A stretch of DNA of 64,000 nucleotides from Alteromonas sp. RKMC-009 (GCF_003584565.2 NZ_CP031010.1:4278001-4342000); one strand, 5' to 3'. Positions 35,860-46,747 are shown, numbered from the stretch's first letter. Notes: generated from the letters alone by a model not told the origin. Made by a program: numbers and translations.

Positions 35860-37188
35860 CTATAACAACATGGCAGCAACCCAACCGCCTGCCAATAAGG
35901 GTAAATTGTAGTGTAAGAAGGTAGGTACAACCGTGTCCCAGATATGGTTGTGCTGACCGTCTGCATTGAGTCCGGCAGTGGGCCCCAAAGTGGAATCTGA
36001 AGCCGGAGATCCCGCATCGCCCAGTGCACCTGCCGTACCCACCAGCGTGACAATAGCCAGCGGACTAAAACCCAGTTGCAATGCCAGCGGCACAAAAATC
36101 GCGGCGATAATCGGGACAGTGGAAAAAGAAGAGCCTACGCCAAGGGTGATCACCAGACCCACCAGTAACATCATCAGCGCGCCTAAGGCCTTGCTGTTAT
36201 CAATCAACGTCGCACTGGTATCGACCAGAGACTGAATATCTCCGGTTGCACGCATCACTGCCGCGAATCCTGATGCTGTGATCATGATAAAGCCCACGTT
36301 GGCCATCATCTTCATGCCTTCAACAAAAACATCGTCGGCCTGCTTCCAGCGGATAACCCCGCTGATACTGAAGATCACAAAGCCCACCAGCGCACCCAGC
36401 ACCATAGAGTCAAACATCAGTTGCACCACAAATGCAGTAATCACAGCAACGCCTGACACCGCCAGTGAACGGCCACTGTATTTCACCTCTGTATGCTCAG
36501 CCCGTTTCAGCTTTTTGTCACTGTATTCCCGCGGTTTGCGGTAGCTGATAAACACAGCAATCAGTAAACCGGCCAGCATGCCAAGGGCAGGCAAAGCCAT
36601 GGCACGGATGACAGATACACCGGACACATCAGCGCCGCTTTCCTGTAGATTTACCAGCAGAATGTCATTCAGATAAATGGAACCGAACCCCACCGGCAGA
36701 AACATGTACGGGGTGATCAAACCAAACGTCAGCACGCAGGCAATGGCCCGGCGGTCCAGCTTCAGCTTTTGCGTGACCAGCAGCAGAGGCGGTACCAGCA
36801 AAGGAATAAAGGCAATATGAATAGGAATGAGGTTTTGCGAGCATACCGCCATCACTAACAAAGCAGCCATTACGCCATAACAGATAGTCCGTGCCAGCGC
36901 GGGATTTTCACCCTGCTTCTTATCAAGTTTTTTCAGTACCTGCCCGGCCAGCAGATCAGGAATACCAGAGCGGGAAATTGCCACCGCAAAGGCCCCCAGA
37001 AAGGCATACGACAGTGCCACCGTTGCGCCTGCACCCAGTCCGCTGTTGAAGTTATTCAGCGTGCCTAAGGTACCCAGACCACTGAGCAAGCCACCTGCAA
37101 ACGTCGCGATAATAAGCGCTATAACTACGTGCACCCGCGCCAGACTTAGCGCCAGCATTATGCACACCGCAATCAACACTGAATTCAT
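35860..37188 (-). CDS. NhaC-like permease, probable histidine or urocanate transporter
   Basis: A 442-aa inner-membrane protein with about 11-12 hydrophobic segments. It has NhaC/ArsB-superfamily signatures: a GLGAGATVALSYAFLGAFAVAI segment, SQNLIPIHIAF, GVGSSFSTVPIIAAI and GDAGSPASDSTLGPTAGLN. This YuiF/NhaC-like group carries amino acids by cation symport. Its divergent position against hutI, convergent with hutC, and a HutC-like box 12 bases in front of its start point to import of histidine or urocanate (inference). No ABC histidine system or HutT homologue is in the window. Confidence 0.8.
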   Translation of the reverse strand: MNSVLIAVCIMLALSLARVHVVIALIIATFAGGLLSGLGTLGTLNNFNSGLGAGATVALSYAFLGAFAVAISRSGIPDLLAGQVLKKLDKKQGENPALARTICYGVMAALLVMAVCSQNLIPIHIAFIPLLVPPLLLVTQKLKLDRRAIACVLTFGLITPYMFLPVGFGSIYLNDILLVNLQESGADVSGVSVIRAMALPALGMLAGLLIAVFISYRKPREYSDKKLKRAEHTEVKYSGRSLAVSGVAVITAFVVQLMFDSMVLGALVGFVIFSISGVIRWKQADDVFVEGMKMMANVGFIMITASGFAAVMRATGDIQSLVDTSATLIDNSKALGALMMLLVGLVITLGVGSSFSTVPIIAAIFVPLALQLGFSPLAIVTLVGTAGALGDAGSPASDSTLGPTAGLNADGQHNHIWDTVVPTFLHYNLPLLAGGWVAAMLL

Positions 37189-37200
37189 GCTTACCTCTTA

Positions 37201-37210
37201 TGTCTATACT
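37201..37210. promoter_or_regulatory. HutC operator candidate upstream of the permease
   Basis: TGTCTATACT, one mismatch from the hutF box, lies 12 bases upstream of the permease start codon on the minus strand. Confidence 0.6.
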
Positions 37211-37326
37211 TATACTAATGGTGACAGGCAATTTTATTTTTATTGTTCTGTTATATCGGGGGCTGGCAATAAATACAAGACGCAACATAGATATTGCGAT
37301 GAAATGGATAAATATTTGGATTTATA

Positions 37327-37336
37327 TGACTATACA
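37327..37336. promoter_or_regulatory. HutC operator candidate upstream of hutI
   Basis: TGACTATACA, one mismatch from the hutF box, lies 54 bases before hutI and would control the hutIHGU operon. Confidence 0.6.
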
Positions 37337-37390
37337 TATTAAAAATTGTTGGCTATATTAAATTGAAATAGCGTCCACAGAGACAAGCGC

Positions 37391-38611
37391 ATGAAGCAAC
37401 AAGCTGAAAAGATTTGGGTGAATGCAAGGCTGGTAACCATGGCCGATCCCGCCGCCCCTCTGGCGATAACAGAAGACGGCGCCGTCGCGATGGCTGATGG
37501 CAAAATTCTGGCCGCCGGTCCTGCTGCCGCCGTCACTGCGCAGTATCAGTCTGACCAGGTTATTGACTTACAGGGCCTGCTGGTAACACCCGGCCTCATC
37601 GACTGTCATACCCATCTGGTGTATGCAGGCAGCCGTGCCAATGAATTTGAAGCCAGGCTGGAAGGGACCAGTTACGCTGAAATCGCCGCACAAGGTGGCG
37701 GCATTATGTCTACGCTCACCTCAACCCGCGCCGCATCAGAACAAACCCTGCTGGATGAAACCCTGCCCCGGCTCGACAGTCTGCTTGCACAGGGTGTGAC
37801 GACGGTAGAAATAAAATCCGGTTACGGACAGGATATTGCGTCTGAACTTAAGCAGTTACGGGTTGCACGGTCACTGGCGCAGCACCGGGCAGTGTCAGTC
37901 TCCCCCACACTGCTGGCCGCGCATGTGGTACCGCCGGAATTTAAAGGCCGCGCTGACGACTATGTATCGTATGTGTGTGAACAGTTGATCCCGGCTGCAC
38001 TGGCAGATGGCAACATTGATGCAGTAGACGCATTTTGTGAGCACATTGCCTTTACGCCACAGCAAACCAGCCGGATTTTCGACACTGCCAGACAAGCCGG
38101 ACTTAAGGTAAAACTTCATGCCGGACAACTGTCAGATAATGGCAGCGTGTCGCTGGCAGCAAACTATCAGGCACTGTCTGCCGATCACATTGAATTTGCC
38201 ACTGCGAAAGACGTGGAAGCCATGGCCGCTTCCGGCACCGTAGCAGTACTGCTGCCGGGCGCCTTTTACTGTTTGAGAGAAACGCAGAAGCCACCGGTTG
38301 AATTACTCAGACAACATAATGTCCCGATGGCTGTTGCTACAGATGCTAATCCCGGAACATCGCCGGTAACGTCACCACTACTTATCATGAACATGGCCTG
38401 TACCCTTTTCGGACTTACCGTTGCTGAAGCGTTCAGTGGTATGACAGTTCATGCCGCCGCTGCGTTGGGTCAGCAATCTCACACCGGCAGTCTGGAAGCC
38501 GGAAAGTACTGCGACCTTGCCTGCTGGGACGCACCGTCACCGGCACACCTTATTTATCAAATCGGACTTAATCCCTTACGTCGCCGAATCTTCAGAGGAC
38601 TGGAAAAATGA
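37391..38611 (+). CDS. hutI: Imidazolonepropionase
   Basis: A 406-aa amidohydrolase. Metal and active-site motifs are [33 protein letters not shown] and [10 protein letters not shown]. It hydrolyses 4-imidazolone-5-propionate to N-formimino-L-glutamate, the third step of histidine breakdown. First gene of the hutI-hutH-hutG-hutU operon; its stop overlaps the hutH start as ATGA. The operator-like box at 37327 lies upstream. Confidence 0.97.
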   Translation: MKQQAEKIWVNARLVTMADPAAPLAITEDGAVAMADGKILAAGPAAAVTAQYQSDQVIDLQGLLVTPGLIDCHTHLVYAGSRANEFEARLEGTSYAEIAAQGGGIMSTLTSTRAASEQTLLDETLPRLDSLLAQGVTTVEIKSGYGQDIASELKQLRVARSLAQHRAVSVSPTLLAAHVVPPEFKGRADDYVSYVCEQLIPAALADGNIDAVDAFCEHIAFTPQQTSRIFDTARQAGLKVKLHAGQLSDNGSVSLAANYQALSADHIEFATAKDVEAMAASGTVAVLLPGAFYCLRETQKPPVELLRQHNVPMAVATDANPGTSPVTSPLLIMNMACTLFGLTVAEAFSGMTVHAAAALGQQSHTGSLEAGKYCDLACWDAPSPAHLIYQIGLNPLRRRIFRGLEK

Positions 38612-40152
38612 CAACAATAATAATGCAACCTGGTCAGGTATCACTTAAAGACTGGCGTACGATTTACGAAGGTGCACCTGCTGTTCTGCACGAAGATGCT
38701 TTACCCCGGGTGATTGCTTCAGAGCAGGCAGTACAGCGCATTATCGCCCGCAACAAACCGGTATACGGTATTAATACCGGCTTCGGAAAACTGGCGAATG
38801 TGCGTATTCCTGATGATCAGCTGGCACAACTGCAGCACAACATCGTCATTTCTCATGCTGCCGGTGTGGGTGAGCCGGCTCCGGTTAACGTTATCCGTTT
38901 GATGATGGCGCTTAAACTGGCCAGCCTGGGACACGGCGCATCCGGTGTGAAGCTGGAAACGGTTAAACTGCTGGAAGCTTTCCTGAATAAGGGCATCACG
39001 CCGGTTGTGCCGGAAAAAGGCTCAGTCGGGGCATCCGGCGATCTTGCGCCTTTATCTCATATGACTATGGCGCTCATCGGACTGGGCGATGTGCTGGTTG
39101 ACGGCAAACAAATGCCTGCCGCTGACGCCATGGCTAAAGCTTCACTCACTCCGCTCAACCTCGGGCCGAAAGAAGGCCTGGCGCTACTTAACGGTACTCA
39201 ATATTCTACAGCTCAGGCCCTGGCCGGGCTGTTTGCAGCACAACATGGCTTCGCCAGCGCACTCATTACCGGTGCCATGTCTACCGATGCAGCCAAAGGC
39301 TCAACTGCCCCGATGGATCCACGCATTCACGCCTTGCGCGGTCATCAGGGTCAAATCACCGTAGCCGCAGCACTGCGTGAGCTGCTGGAAGGCAGTACAA
39401 TCCGCGACTCGCATCTGCAATGCGAGAAAGTGCAGGACCCTTACTGCCTGCGCTGTCAGCCACAGGTCATGGGTGCCGCTTTTGACTTACTTAATCAGGC
39501 CGCCACCACCCTGCTTACTGAAGCTAATGGTGTGTCAGATAATCCCCTTATTTTCAGTGATACGGATGAAGCCCTGTCAGGAGGAAATTTTCACGCCGAA
39601 CCGGTTGCCTTTGCAGCCGATATGATTGCCATGGCCGTGTGCGAAATCGGTTCACTGAGCGAGCGGCGCATTGCCATGCTGGTTGATCCTGCGTTATCAG
39701 GCTTGCCGGCATTTTTGACGCCCCGTCCGGGCCTGAATTCCGGCTTTATGATCCCGCAGGTTACGGCAGCAGCCCTGGTATCTGAAAACAAACAACAGGC
39801 ATTCCCGGCCAGTGTAGACTCCATCCCCACCAGCGCGAATCAGGAAGACCACGTTTCAATGGCCGCACACGGTGCACGCAGACTGGCTGGTATGAACACC
39901 AATCTGCAGCATATTCTGGCCATAGAATTGTTGATCGCCGTGCAGGGCATCGATTTGCATGGTGACATGAAAACCAGTCCTCATCTGGAAACCGTCAGAC
40001 AAACCCTGCGCAGTGAAGTCCCTATGTTGCAGGATGACCGCTACATGGCAAAAGACATGGCTGCCGCCTTTGCGCTTATATCAGGTCCAGGCCTTACGGG
40101 ACCGGTCGCAGAGATTTTTAACCCGGCGCAGTCCGGCGGAGCGTCAGCATGA
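38608..40152 (+). CDS. hutH: Histidine ammonia-lyase
   Basis: A 514-aa member of the aromatic amino acid lyase family. The Ala142-Ser143-Gly144 triad in [14 protein letters not shown] forms the MIO electrophile; [11 protein letters not shown] carries the active-site Tyr. It deaminates L-histidine to urocanate, the first step of the pathway. It overlaps hutI and hutG by four bases each (ATGA), so expression is tightly coupled. Length and motifs are standard. Confidence 0.98.
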   Translation: MTTIIMQPGQVSLKDWRTIYEGAPAVLHEDALPRVIASEQAVQRIIARNKPVYGINTGFGKLANVRIPDDQLAQLQHNIVISHAAGVGEPAPVNVIRLMMALKLASLGHGASGVKLETVKLLEAFLNKGITPVVPEKGSVGASGDLAPLSHMTMALIGLGDVLVDGKQMPAADAMAKASLTPLNLGPKEGLALLNGTQYSTAQALAGLFAAQHGFASALITGAMSTDAAKGSTAPMDPRIHALRGHQGQITVAAALRELLEGSTIRDSHLQCEKVQDPYCLRCQPQVMGAAFDLLNQAATTLLTEANGVSDNPLIFSDTDEALSGGNFHAEPVAFAADMIAMAVCEIGSLSERRIAMLVDPALSGLPAFLTPRPGLNSGFMIPQVTAAALVSENKQQAFPASVDSIPTSANQEDHVSMAAHGARRLAGMNTNLQHILAIELLIAVQGIDLHGDMKTSPHLETVRQTLRSEVPMLQDDRYMAKDMAAAFALISGPGLTGPVAEIFNPAQSGGASA

Positions 40153-40949
40153 GTACTGACTGGCTGGAGATCAGCGAGGGCAATACGCCCCTTGTGCTGA
40201 GTATCCCTCATACCGGGCTGACCATACCGGATGAAATAGCACAACAGCTGCAATGCGATAAAGAAACGGCACTGGCTGATACCGACTGGTGGGTAGACAA
40301 GCTATACAGTTTCGCGCCTGAACTCGGTATTACCGTGGTGCGCAGCCATATTTCCCGCACGGTCATCGATTTAAACCGGGACCCGTCCGGCGTATCGCTT
40401 TATCCGGGCCAGACCACCACACAACTTTGCCCGCAGGAACGTTTTGACGGCGTACCGTTTTATACCGCTCCGCTTTCTGAAGAAGAAACGGAATACCGTA
40501 AAGCCACGTGGTTTATGCCCTATCACAACGCACTGTCCCACCAGCTGAACCGGCTTAAGCGTCAGCACGGGCAGGTCGTCCTGTTTGATGCCCATTCCAT
40601 CCGCTCGCTGTGCCCCCGTTTATTTGAAGGCGAATTACCGGGCCTGAATCTGGGGACAAACACAGATAAAAGTTGCCACAGCGACTACGCCACCATTGCA
40701 TTTTCTGCGCTGCAAAGCAGCGTTCATTCTGCGGTAAGCAATGGTCGCTTCAAAGGCGGCTGGATCACACGTCACTATGGTAATCCGGGGCAAGGTATTC
40801 ATGCATTGCAACTGGAAATTGCCCAGCGCTGCTACCTGCGTGAGCCGGCAGAACCCGGCCGGCCGGAATACGATGCGGCTTATGCTGCTCCGCTTCAAAA
40901 CGAATTAAAACAGTTACTCTCCCGGCTGATTGACCGGGCAAAATCCTGA
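40149..40949 (+). CDS. hutG: N-formylglutamate deformylase
   Basis: A 266-aa N-formylglutamate amidohydrolase-fold protein. It has [45 protein letters not shown] and [20 protein letters not shown], where the zinc and substrate residues lie. It releases formate from N-formyl-L-glutamate, the last step when HutF is used. This is not the unrelated formiminoglutamase also called HutG in enterics. It overlaps hutH and precedes hutU by nine bases. Confidence 0.96.
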   Translation: MSTDWLEISEGNTPLVLSIPHTGLTIPDEIAQQLQCDKETALADTDWWVDKLYSFAPELGITVVRSHISRTVIDLNRDPSGVSLYPGQTTTQLCPQERFDGVPFYTAPLSEEETEYRKATWFMPYHNALSHQLNRLKRQHGQVVLFDAHSIRSLCPRLFEGELPGLNLGTNTDKSCHSDYATIAFSALQSSVHSAVSNGRFKGGWITRHYGNPGQGIHALQLEIAQRCYLREPAEPGRPEYDAAYAAPLQNELKQLLSRLIDRAKS

Positions 40950-40958
40950 GGAAAGATC

Positions 40959-42614
40959 ATGACAACATCCCGAGTAATCCGTGCCCCGAGAGGCAGTGAA
41001 CTGAACGCTAAAAGCTGGCTGACCGAAGCGCCCCTGCGTATGTTGATGAACAACCTGGACCCGGAAGTGGCAGAGCGTCCCGAAGATCTGGTGGTTTACG
41101 GCGGTATCGGTAAAGCAGCCAGAAACTGGGAATGCTTCGACAAGATTGTCGATACGCTTAAAAACCTGAATGACGATGAAACCCTGCTGGTGCAGTCAGG
41201 GAAGCCGGTGGGAGTGTTCCCCACCCACGAAAATGCGCCGCGGGTACTGATTGCTAATTCCAATCTTGTTCCTCACTGGGCGAACTGGGACACGTTTAAC
41301 GAGCTCGATAAAAAAGGCCTCATGATGTACGGCCAGATGACTGCCGGCTCATGGATTTACATCGGCTCTCAGGGCATTGTTCAGGGCACCTATGAAACCT
41401 TCGTCGAAGCCGGCCGCCAGCATTTCAACGGTAACCTGGCAGGACGCTGGATCCTGACTGCCGGACTGGGCGGTATGGGCGGAGCACAGCCTTTAGCGGC
41501 CACCATGGCCGGCGCCTCCATGCTTGCTATTGAGTGCGATGCTACCCGCATTGATATGCGCCTGCGCACCCGCTATCTGGACGAAAAGGCAGAGACACTG
41601 GATGAAGCTCTGGCCATCCTTGAGCGGGCAAAAGAAAACGGAAAACCGGTATCAGTGGGCCTGTTGGGAAATGCAGCGGAAATACTGCCGGAAATGGTTA
41701 AGCGTGGCATTAAGCCGGATATGGTTACCGACCAGACATCAGCCCACGACCCGGTTAACGGCTACCTGCCTGCGGGATGGACGCTGGAAGAATGGCGTGA
41801 GAAACGGGTAAGCGACCCGGCAGCAGTGACTGCAGCAGCGAAAGTGTCTATGGCGGAACATGTAAAAGCGATGCTGGCTTTTGCTGAGATGGGCATCCCC
41901 ACCTTTGATTATGGGAATAACATTCGTCAGGTGGCTTTGCAGGAAGGTGTAACCAATGCCTTTAACTTCCCGGGGTTTGTACCCGCTTATATTCGTCCGC
42001 GCTTTTGTGAAGGTGTAGGACCATTCCGCTGGGTTGCCCTGTCAGGCGACCCGGAAGATATTTACAAAACCGATGCCAAAGTAAAGGAGTTGCTGCCTGA
42101 TGACGCTTCATTGCACAACTGGCTGGACATGGCGCAGGAGCGGATCAGCTTCCAGGGGTTACCTGCACGCATTTGCTGGGTGGGTCTTGGCGACCGTCAC
42201 CGTCTCGGACTGGCGTTCAACGAAATGTACCGTAACGGCGAACTGAAAGCGCCGGTGGTTATTGGCCGTGATCACCTGGACAGCGGATCTGTGTCGAGCC
42301 CGAACCGTGAAACCGAAGCCATGATGGACGGTTCGGATGCGGTTTCCGACTGGCCGCTGCTCAATGCCATGCTGAATACAGCGGGCGGTGCCACCTGGGT
42401 ATCACTGCACCATGGTGGTGGTGTGGGCATGGGCTTCAGCCAGCATTCAGGTGTTGTGATTGTGTGTGACGGTACTGAAGAAGCTGACAAGCGCATTGGC
42501 CGTGTACTCTGGAATGACCCGGCTACCGGCGTGATGCGTCATGCTGATGCAGGTTACGAACTGGCACAGAAATGTGCGCAGAAACACGACCTGAATCTGC
42601 CCATGCTTAAATAA
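40959..42614 (+). CDS. hutU: Urocanate hydratase
   Basis: A 551-aa urocanase of normal length. The NAD+ region [19 protein letters not shown] and the signature block around [34 protein letters not shown] are intact, as is the [15 protein letters not shown] loop. It converts urocanate to 4-imidazolone-5-propionate, the second step. GAGGAAAG lies upstream of the ATG. Last gene of the operon, closed by a terminator. Confidence 0.98.
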   Translation: MTTSRVIRAPRGSELNAKSWLTEAPLRMLMNNLDPEVAERPEDLVVYGGIGKAARNWECFDKIVDTLKNLNDDETLLVQSGKPVGVFPTHENAPRVLIANSNLVPHWANWDTFNELDKKGLMMYGQMTAGSWIYIGSQGIVQGTYETFVEAGRQHFNGNLAGRWILTAGLGGMGGAQPLAATMAGASMLAIECDATRIDMRLRTRYLDEKAETLDEALAILERAKENGKPVSVGLLGNAAEILPEMVKRGIKPDMVTDQTSAHDPVNGYLPAGWTLEEWREKRVSDPAAVTAAAKVSMAEHVKAMLAFAEMGIPTFDYGNNIRQVALQEGVTNAFNFPGFVPAYIRPRFCEGVGPFRWVALSGDPEDIYKTDAKVKELLPDDASLHNWLDMAQERISFQGLPARICWVGLGDRHRLGLAFNEMYRNGELKAPVVIGRDHLDSGSVSSPNRETEAMMDGSDAVSDWPLLNAMLNTAGGATWVSLHHGGGVGMGFSQHSGVVIVCDGTEEADKRIGRVLWNDPATGVMRHADAGYELAQKCAQKHDLNLPMLK

Positions 42615-42620
42615 CCGGCA

Positions 42621-42650
42621 AGCCTTCCGTAGTGCGGAAGGCTAATTTTA
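42621..42650 (+). terminator. Terminator of the hut operon
   Basis: AGCCTTCCG and CGGAAGGCT form a nine-bp stem with loop TAGTG, followed by AATTTTA, seven bases after the hutU stop. Confidence 0.85.
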
Positions 42651-42740
42651 CAGATAGCAGCAATTTACACCCTGTTTTTTGTACAAACGCGCCTGTTGGT
42701 GGTTTAATAGGCGCACGTTTTTCTAACCAGCTTATCAAAA

Positions 42741-45700
42741 ATGCGCGCAGTACTGTGGTCCTGGTTCAGCATCTTGATGTTTTTTGGGGTGTGCGCTGCG
42801 CCGGCTCAGGCTCAGACTACCCATCAGCTCATCAATGAAAATATTGAAACCAGCCTGACGGACAATTTTGAATTTTACTTCGAGACAGACACGCAGCTGA
42901 CTATCAGTGAAGCAATCAAGCGTCGTCCAGATTTCCGTTTTTATACCGACCCGAATCCTAACTTCGGTTTTCAGTCCCGCGCATTGTGGCTGGTTACTAA
43001 ATTCAACAACACCAGTAATACCCGTGACTGGGTATTCAATATCGATTTCAGCCAGTTAGATAAAGTCGATTTTTATCTGGTCAGAGGCGATGAAGTCTTA
43101 AAGCAAAGTCATCAGGGTAAGCTGCAAACCGAGCAGATATTCCGCGTACCGACCATGCGGGCTGAGCTGCCGGTGGACGCCCCGCTGGAGTTATACCTGC
43201 GGGTTGAAAGTTCCTCTTCCAGCCTGATTGTACCGTTATCTGTGGAGCCGGAAACCCGCCATAGTTTCGGCGTACAACTGGACAGTCTGTTGTGGGGATT
43301 GTTCTACGGCGGTCTGATCATTCTGGCAATATACAACTTCGCGCTGTTCTTCGGTTCCAGAGAGCCAAGCCTGGTCGCCTACGTGGGCTACATTGTGGCG
43401 GTATTGCTATGGCAATTTGTCTGGGGCGGCCATCTTCACCTGATATTCCGCGACGGCTTTGATCCTTGGTTTGCTGCACATACGGAGATGATTTTCGTCA
43501 TCATCGGTATTAGCTCCGGCCTGTTCGCGGTTACCTTTCTGGAAACCAGAAAACATGCCCCGAATGCCCATCCGGTGATCATGTCCCTGCTGGTTTTGCA
43601 GGGCGTTATCGGCGCAGGCTGCCTCATCGATTTGCTGCCTCACATCTGGAAGAATAACCTGGTGTATGGCGTGGGTATGATTGCGATTTGCAGCTATATC
43701 TATGCCGGTTTTGAGGCTTACCTTAATAAGTTCAAACCCGCCCTCTATTTCATCTTCGCCTGGGGCATGCTGGCCAGCGGTGCAATCGTGGGCATTCTGA
43801 GCTTACTGAATATTTTACCTTCCAATGACTACACCACGTACTGCTTTCAGGTGGGCGTGTTCATCGAAGCCGGGTTGTTCTCTTTCGCCCTCATGGAAAA
43901 GAGTCGCAACCAGCTGGCCTCTGAGGTCAGTCAGGCAACCAATGAGCTTCGCAATAATATGGAACTCATTGAAGAGCAGAATGCCCGTCTGGACATTGCC
44001 CGCAAAGACGCTATTAAAGCCAGTAACGTAAAATCTCAGTTCCTGGCCAATATGAGCCATGAAATCCGTACACCTCTCAATGCCATTCTCGGATTCAGTA
44101 AAGAGCTCACCCATGTTGCCCTGCCGGTGGAACAACAGGAGCAGGTGCGTATCATCAACACGGCGGCGGATAACCTGCTGGGTATCGTCAATGACGTACT
44201 CGACTTCTCTAAAATTGAGGCCGGTAAGCTGCAAATTAACAATCAGCCATTCTCACCGAACCAGTTGCTGGAAGACATGGTGACGCTGATGTCTAAGTCT
44301 GCCCACTCTAAACGACTGGAATTTGTTTTTGATACCGGCCCGTTACCGGAAAAACTCATCGGCGACGTATTCAGAATCAAGCAGGTACTGAACAACCTTC
44401 TCAGTAACGCACTGAAGTTCACCTCTTCCGGCACCATCACCCTCACAGTGAGAGGCACATCCCTGCCCCACGGCATCCATGAATTACACTTCCGGATTGA
44501 AGATACCGGCATTGGTATCAGCCGTCAGGATAAGAAAAAACTGTTTAATGCTTTCTCCCAGATTGATGATGCGTTGAACCGTAGTTATCAGGGCACAGGG
44601 CTTGGCCTGGTTATCTGCCGGGAGCTGATAAAACTGATGCGCGGCACACTGGATTTAAACAGTGTTCCCGGGCTTGGCAGTGTCTTTGACATCCGTCTGC
44701 GGGCGAATCAGCTTAGTCAGAAATACAGTCTGACACCGAACGCCGAATGGATTGGAAAACGGGTTGTGGTATTCGACCCTGTGCCGGACACCCGCAGAGC
44801 CACAGCCTCCATGCTCACCGCGCTGGGAGCCAGGGTGACATCAGCAGATTCCGTAGCCTTTCTGAACATGCTGGATATACATCCTGATTTGCTGTTTGCT
44901 ACTGTACCGGTTTCCCATCTGGAGAAGCGGAACACGTACCTCAGTGAACTGGTGGAGTTTCCGGCGAAGAAACGCATCCTGTGGTATTCCGGCCCGGAAC
45001 CGTTCAACCAGTACCCCAGCCTGACCCAGCACTTCCATGAACAGGTAAGAATGCCTGTCACACTCACCAAACTGGAAAGCCTGCTGCATCAGAAAACAGC
45101 CCGTCGCCGCAATCCGATGCAGGATAAGATGAATAACCTGCCTAAGGCACGTATTCTGGCTGTTGATGACATGGAAATGAACCTTAAGCTGCTGCATACC
45201 TGGCTGGATCACTCGCCGGTCAGTCTGACCACGTCCATGAGCGGGCAGGATGCCGTTAACCGTTGTCAGAGCACGGAATACGATCTCATCCTGATGGATG
45301 TTCAGATGCCGGGCATGGACGGTTTGCAGGCATCAAGACTGATCCGCAAAACGGCTCTGAATATGGGTACCCCCATCATTGCAGTCACCGCCCATGCTTT
45401 CAAAGAGGAACAGGAAAGGTTGCTGGCATCAGGTATGGACGATTATCTGCCCAAGCCTATCGAAATGGGCGCGCTTCTCGATTTGATTAAGCGCTGGTGT
45501 CAGAACGCCACCCCGACAGCCATGGCTTTACCTACTCTGGACTGGCAACTGGCGGTTAAACGCACCCACCAGAACCCGGAAGCTGCACGCTCGTTACTGG
45601 GGGATTTTGTGGTGTTGCTGCCGCCCACCATTTCCACATTAAAATCGATGTGGAAAGAAAAAGACTTCGACGGTCTGAAAGCGGAAGTGCACAAACTCCA

Positions 45701-45884
45701 CGGAGCCTGCTGTTACACCGGTGTACCGAAGTTACAGGAACTGGCTTCAGAACTGGAAATCGCGCTGAAGCTTGAGCAAAACTTCCTGATTGCAGAGCAT
45801 CTGCCTGCTCTGCTGAATGAGTGCGAAATATTAATGACAGAAGCCAGACGCTTCCTGGAAGAAATGAATTACACCTTCCCCTGA
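42741..45884 (+). CDS. Hybrid sensor histidine kinase, 7TM-DISM sensor, BarA-like output
   Basis: A 1047-aa membrane phosphorelay kinase. After a signal peptide (FFGVCAAPAQAQ) comes a periplasmic DISMED2-type domain (about 30-170) and seven hydrophobic segments (about 185-385). A coiled linker, HisKA with His440 (MSHEIRTPLN) and an HATPase follow. Residues of about 660-790 look like a receiver that has lost its Asp. A true receiver with Asp853 (LILMDVQMPG) and an HPt with His984 (HKLHGACCYTGVP) finish the protein. The receiver and HPt closely resemble E. coli BarA, but the sensor is different. A cognate UvrY/GacA is not in the window. It could be the BarA of this lineage (inference). Confidence 0.88.
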   Translation: MRAVLWSWFSILMFFGVCAAPAQAQTTHQLINENIETSLTDNFEFYFETDTQLTISEAIKRRPDFRFYTDPNPNFGFQSRALWLVTKFNNTSNTRDWVFNIDFSQLDKVDFYLVRGDEVLKQSHQGKLQTEQIFRVPTMRAELPVDAPLELYLRVESSSSSLIVPLSVEPETRHSFGVQLDSLLWGLFYGGLIILAIYNFALFFGSREPSLVAYVGYIVAVLLWQFVWGGHLHLIFRDGFDPWFAAHTEMIFVIIGISSGLFAVTFLETRKHAPNAHPVIMSLLVLQGVIGAGCLIDLLPHIWKNNLVYGVGMIAICSYIYAGFEAYLNKFKPALYFIFAWGMLASGAIVGILSLLNILPSNDYTTYCFQVGVFIEAGLFSFALMEKSRNQLASEVSQATNELRNNMELIEEQNARLDIARKDAIKASNVKSQFLANMSHEIRTPLNAILGFSKELTHVALPVEQQEQVRIINTAADNLLGIVNDVLDFSKIEAGKLQINNQPFSPNQLLEDMVTLMSKSAHSKRLEFVFDTGPLPEKLIGDVFRIKQVLNNLLSNALKFTSSGTITLTVRGTSLPHGIHELHFRIEDTGIGISRQDKKKLFNAFSQIDDALNRSYQGTGLGLVICRELIKLMRGTLDLNSVPGLGSVFDIRLRANQLSQKYSLTPNAEWIGKRVVVFDPVPDTRRATASMLTALGARVTSADSVAFLNMLDIHPDLLFATVPVSHLEKRNTYLSELVEFPAKKRILWYSGPEPFNQYPSLTQHFHEQVRMPVTLTKLESLLHQKTARRRNPMQDKMNNLPKARILAVDDMEMNLKLLHTWLDHSPVSLTTSMSGQDAVNRCQSTEYDLILMDVQMPGMDGLQASRLIRKTALNMGTPIIAVTAHAFKEEQERLLASGMDDYLPKPIEMGALLDLIKRWCQNATPTAMALPTLDWQLAVKRTHQNPEAARSLLGDFVVLLPPTISTLKSMWKEKDFDGLKAEVHKLHGACCYTGVPKLQELASELEIALKLEQNFLIAEHLPALLNECEILMTEARRFLEEMNYTFP

Positions 45885-45912
45885 GCCGGAGATTGAGGGG
45901 AAGGTGCAGGCG

Positions 45913-46620
45913 TCAACCTGCCTGAGTATCCATCAGCCTGTCCTGACGGGCTTGCTGGCACTGGCGCATAAAGCGGGCAAAGTCAGCGGGCTCACGGTCA
46001 ATATCAGAAGCGGCAATAAACACGTCATACCCCAGCGACTGACGAAGCTGAGACATTCTGTTCGCCAGCATGGCTTTAACGCCGGTAAAGGTTTGATTGT
46101 CTGCCGTGGTGTAATGTTTATCATCAAACATTTCCTGCTCAAAACAGGCACCGGTTTTACAGTTTTGTTCATCTCTGTGAAGCAGCAACGGACGTTGCTC
46201 CATCAGTAAATGGGTGGCCAGCCGGGGCGAAACATGATTTAAGAACGCACCGTAGTCTTTAATCCGGAAACCTACCGCTTCAAGCTCCACCTGTTCTAAA
46301 CCCTGCTGCACCCGCGGGCAGTCTATACGCTGCACGTTATCCCACTGTAACAGCCAGTTGCCCAACCGGTGATGATAACGGATTTCCTGCGGAGAAATTT
46401 CGATACTGAACTGAGGCTCTCTTACTTTGAACCAGCCGATGAGCAGCGATACAATCGACGCACTGGTCAGGAAAATAGCAGCCAGAAACAGCCAGTCCGG
46501 CAGAAACTTCATCCATATTGCCGACATTATCAGTCCGGCCACACCCAGCACCAATGCAGTGATGCCGTTACCCTTTGACGTTGCCCTGACATAAATAGGG
46601 TCAGAATCAGTTCCAGACAT
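45913..46620 (-). CDS. DUF2982-like membrane protein
   Basis: A 235-aa protein from ATG at 46620 (the start at 46635 adds five residues). Two hydrophobic helices near the N-terminus (ALVLGVAGLIMSAIW and WLFLAAIFLTSASIVSLLIGW) are followed by a soluble domain of about 160 residues. The latter starts with a PH-like strand pattern (FSIEISPQEIRYHHRLGNWLLQWDNVQRI). It resembles the DUF2982 family of marine gammaproteobacteria; this is from memory and not certain. No function is known to me. Its start overlaps the end of the 46-aa peptide gene at 46607. Confidence 0.7.
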   Translation of the reverse strand: MSGTDSDPIYVRATSKGNGITALVLGVAGLIMSAIWMKFLPDWLFLAAIFLTSASIVSLLIGWFKVREPQFSIEISPQEIRYHHRLGNWLLQWDNVQRIDCPRVQQGLEQVELEAVGFRIKDYGAFLNHVSPRLATHLLMEQRPLLLHRDEQNCKTGACFEQEMFDDKHYTTADNQTFTGVKAMLANRMSQLRQSLGYDVFIAASDIDREPADFARFMRQCQQARQDRLMDTQAG

Positions 46621-46747
46621 AAAAATACACCACAAATACGATAACCGCCCAGATGAATATCATACGCAGACGCCGGCATTGCGGACAGTCAGTCCGCCAC
46701 CATGAACGGGATGGTTTGTTTGCCTGCGGTCGCTTTGTCACATTCAT
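46607..46747 (-). CDS. 46-aa CxxC single-pass membrane peptide
   Basis: ATG at 46747 opens a 46-codon frame on the minus strand. Residues 1-19 are polar and basic, CPQC forms a zinc-ribbon-like or redox CxxC, RRLRM follows, and IFIWAVIVFVVYFYVW is one membrane helix. It overlaps the DUF2982-like gene start by 14 bases, which suggests coupled translation. The ribosome site is weak (CCGG). The composition, CxxC plus a positive-inside flank plus one helix, is unlikely in random sequence, but no homologue is recognised. Confidence 0.6.
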   Translation of the reverse strand: MNVTKRPQANKPSRSWWRTDCPQCRRLRMIFIWAVIVFVVYFYVWN

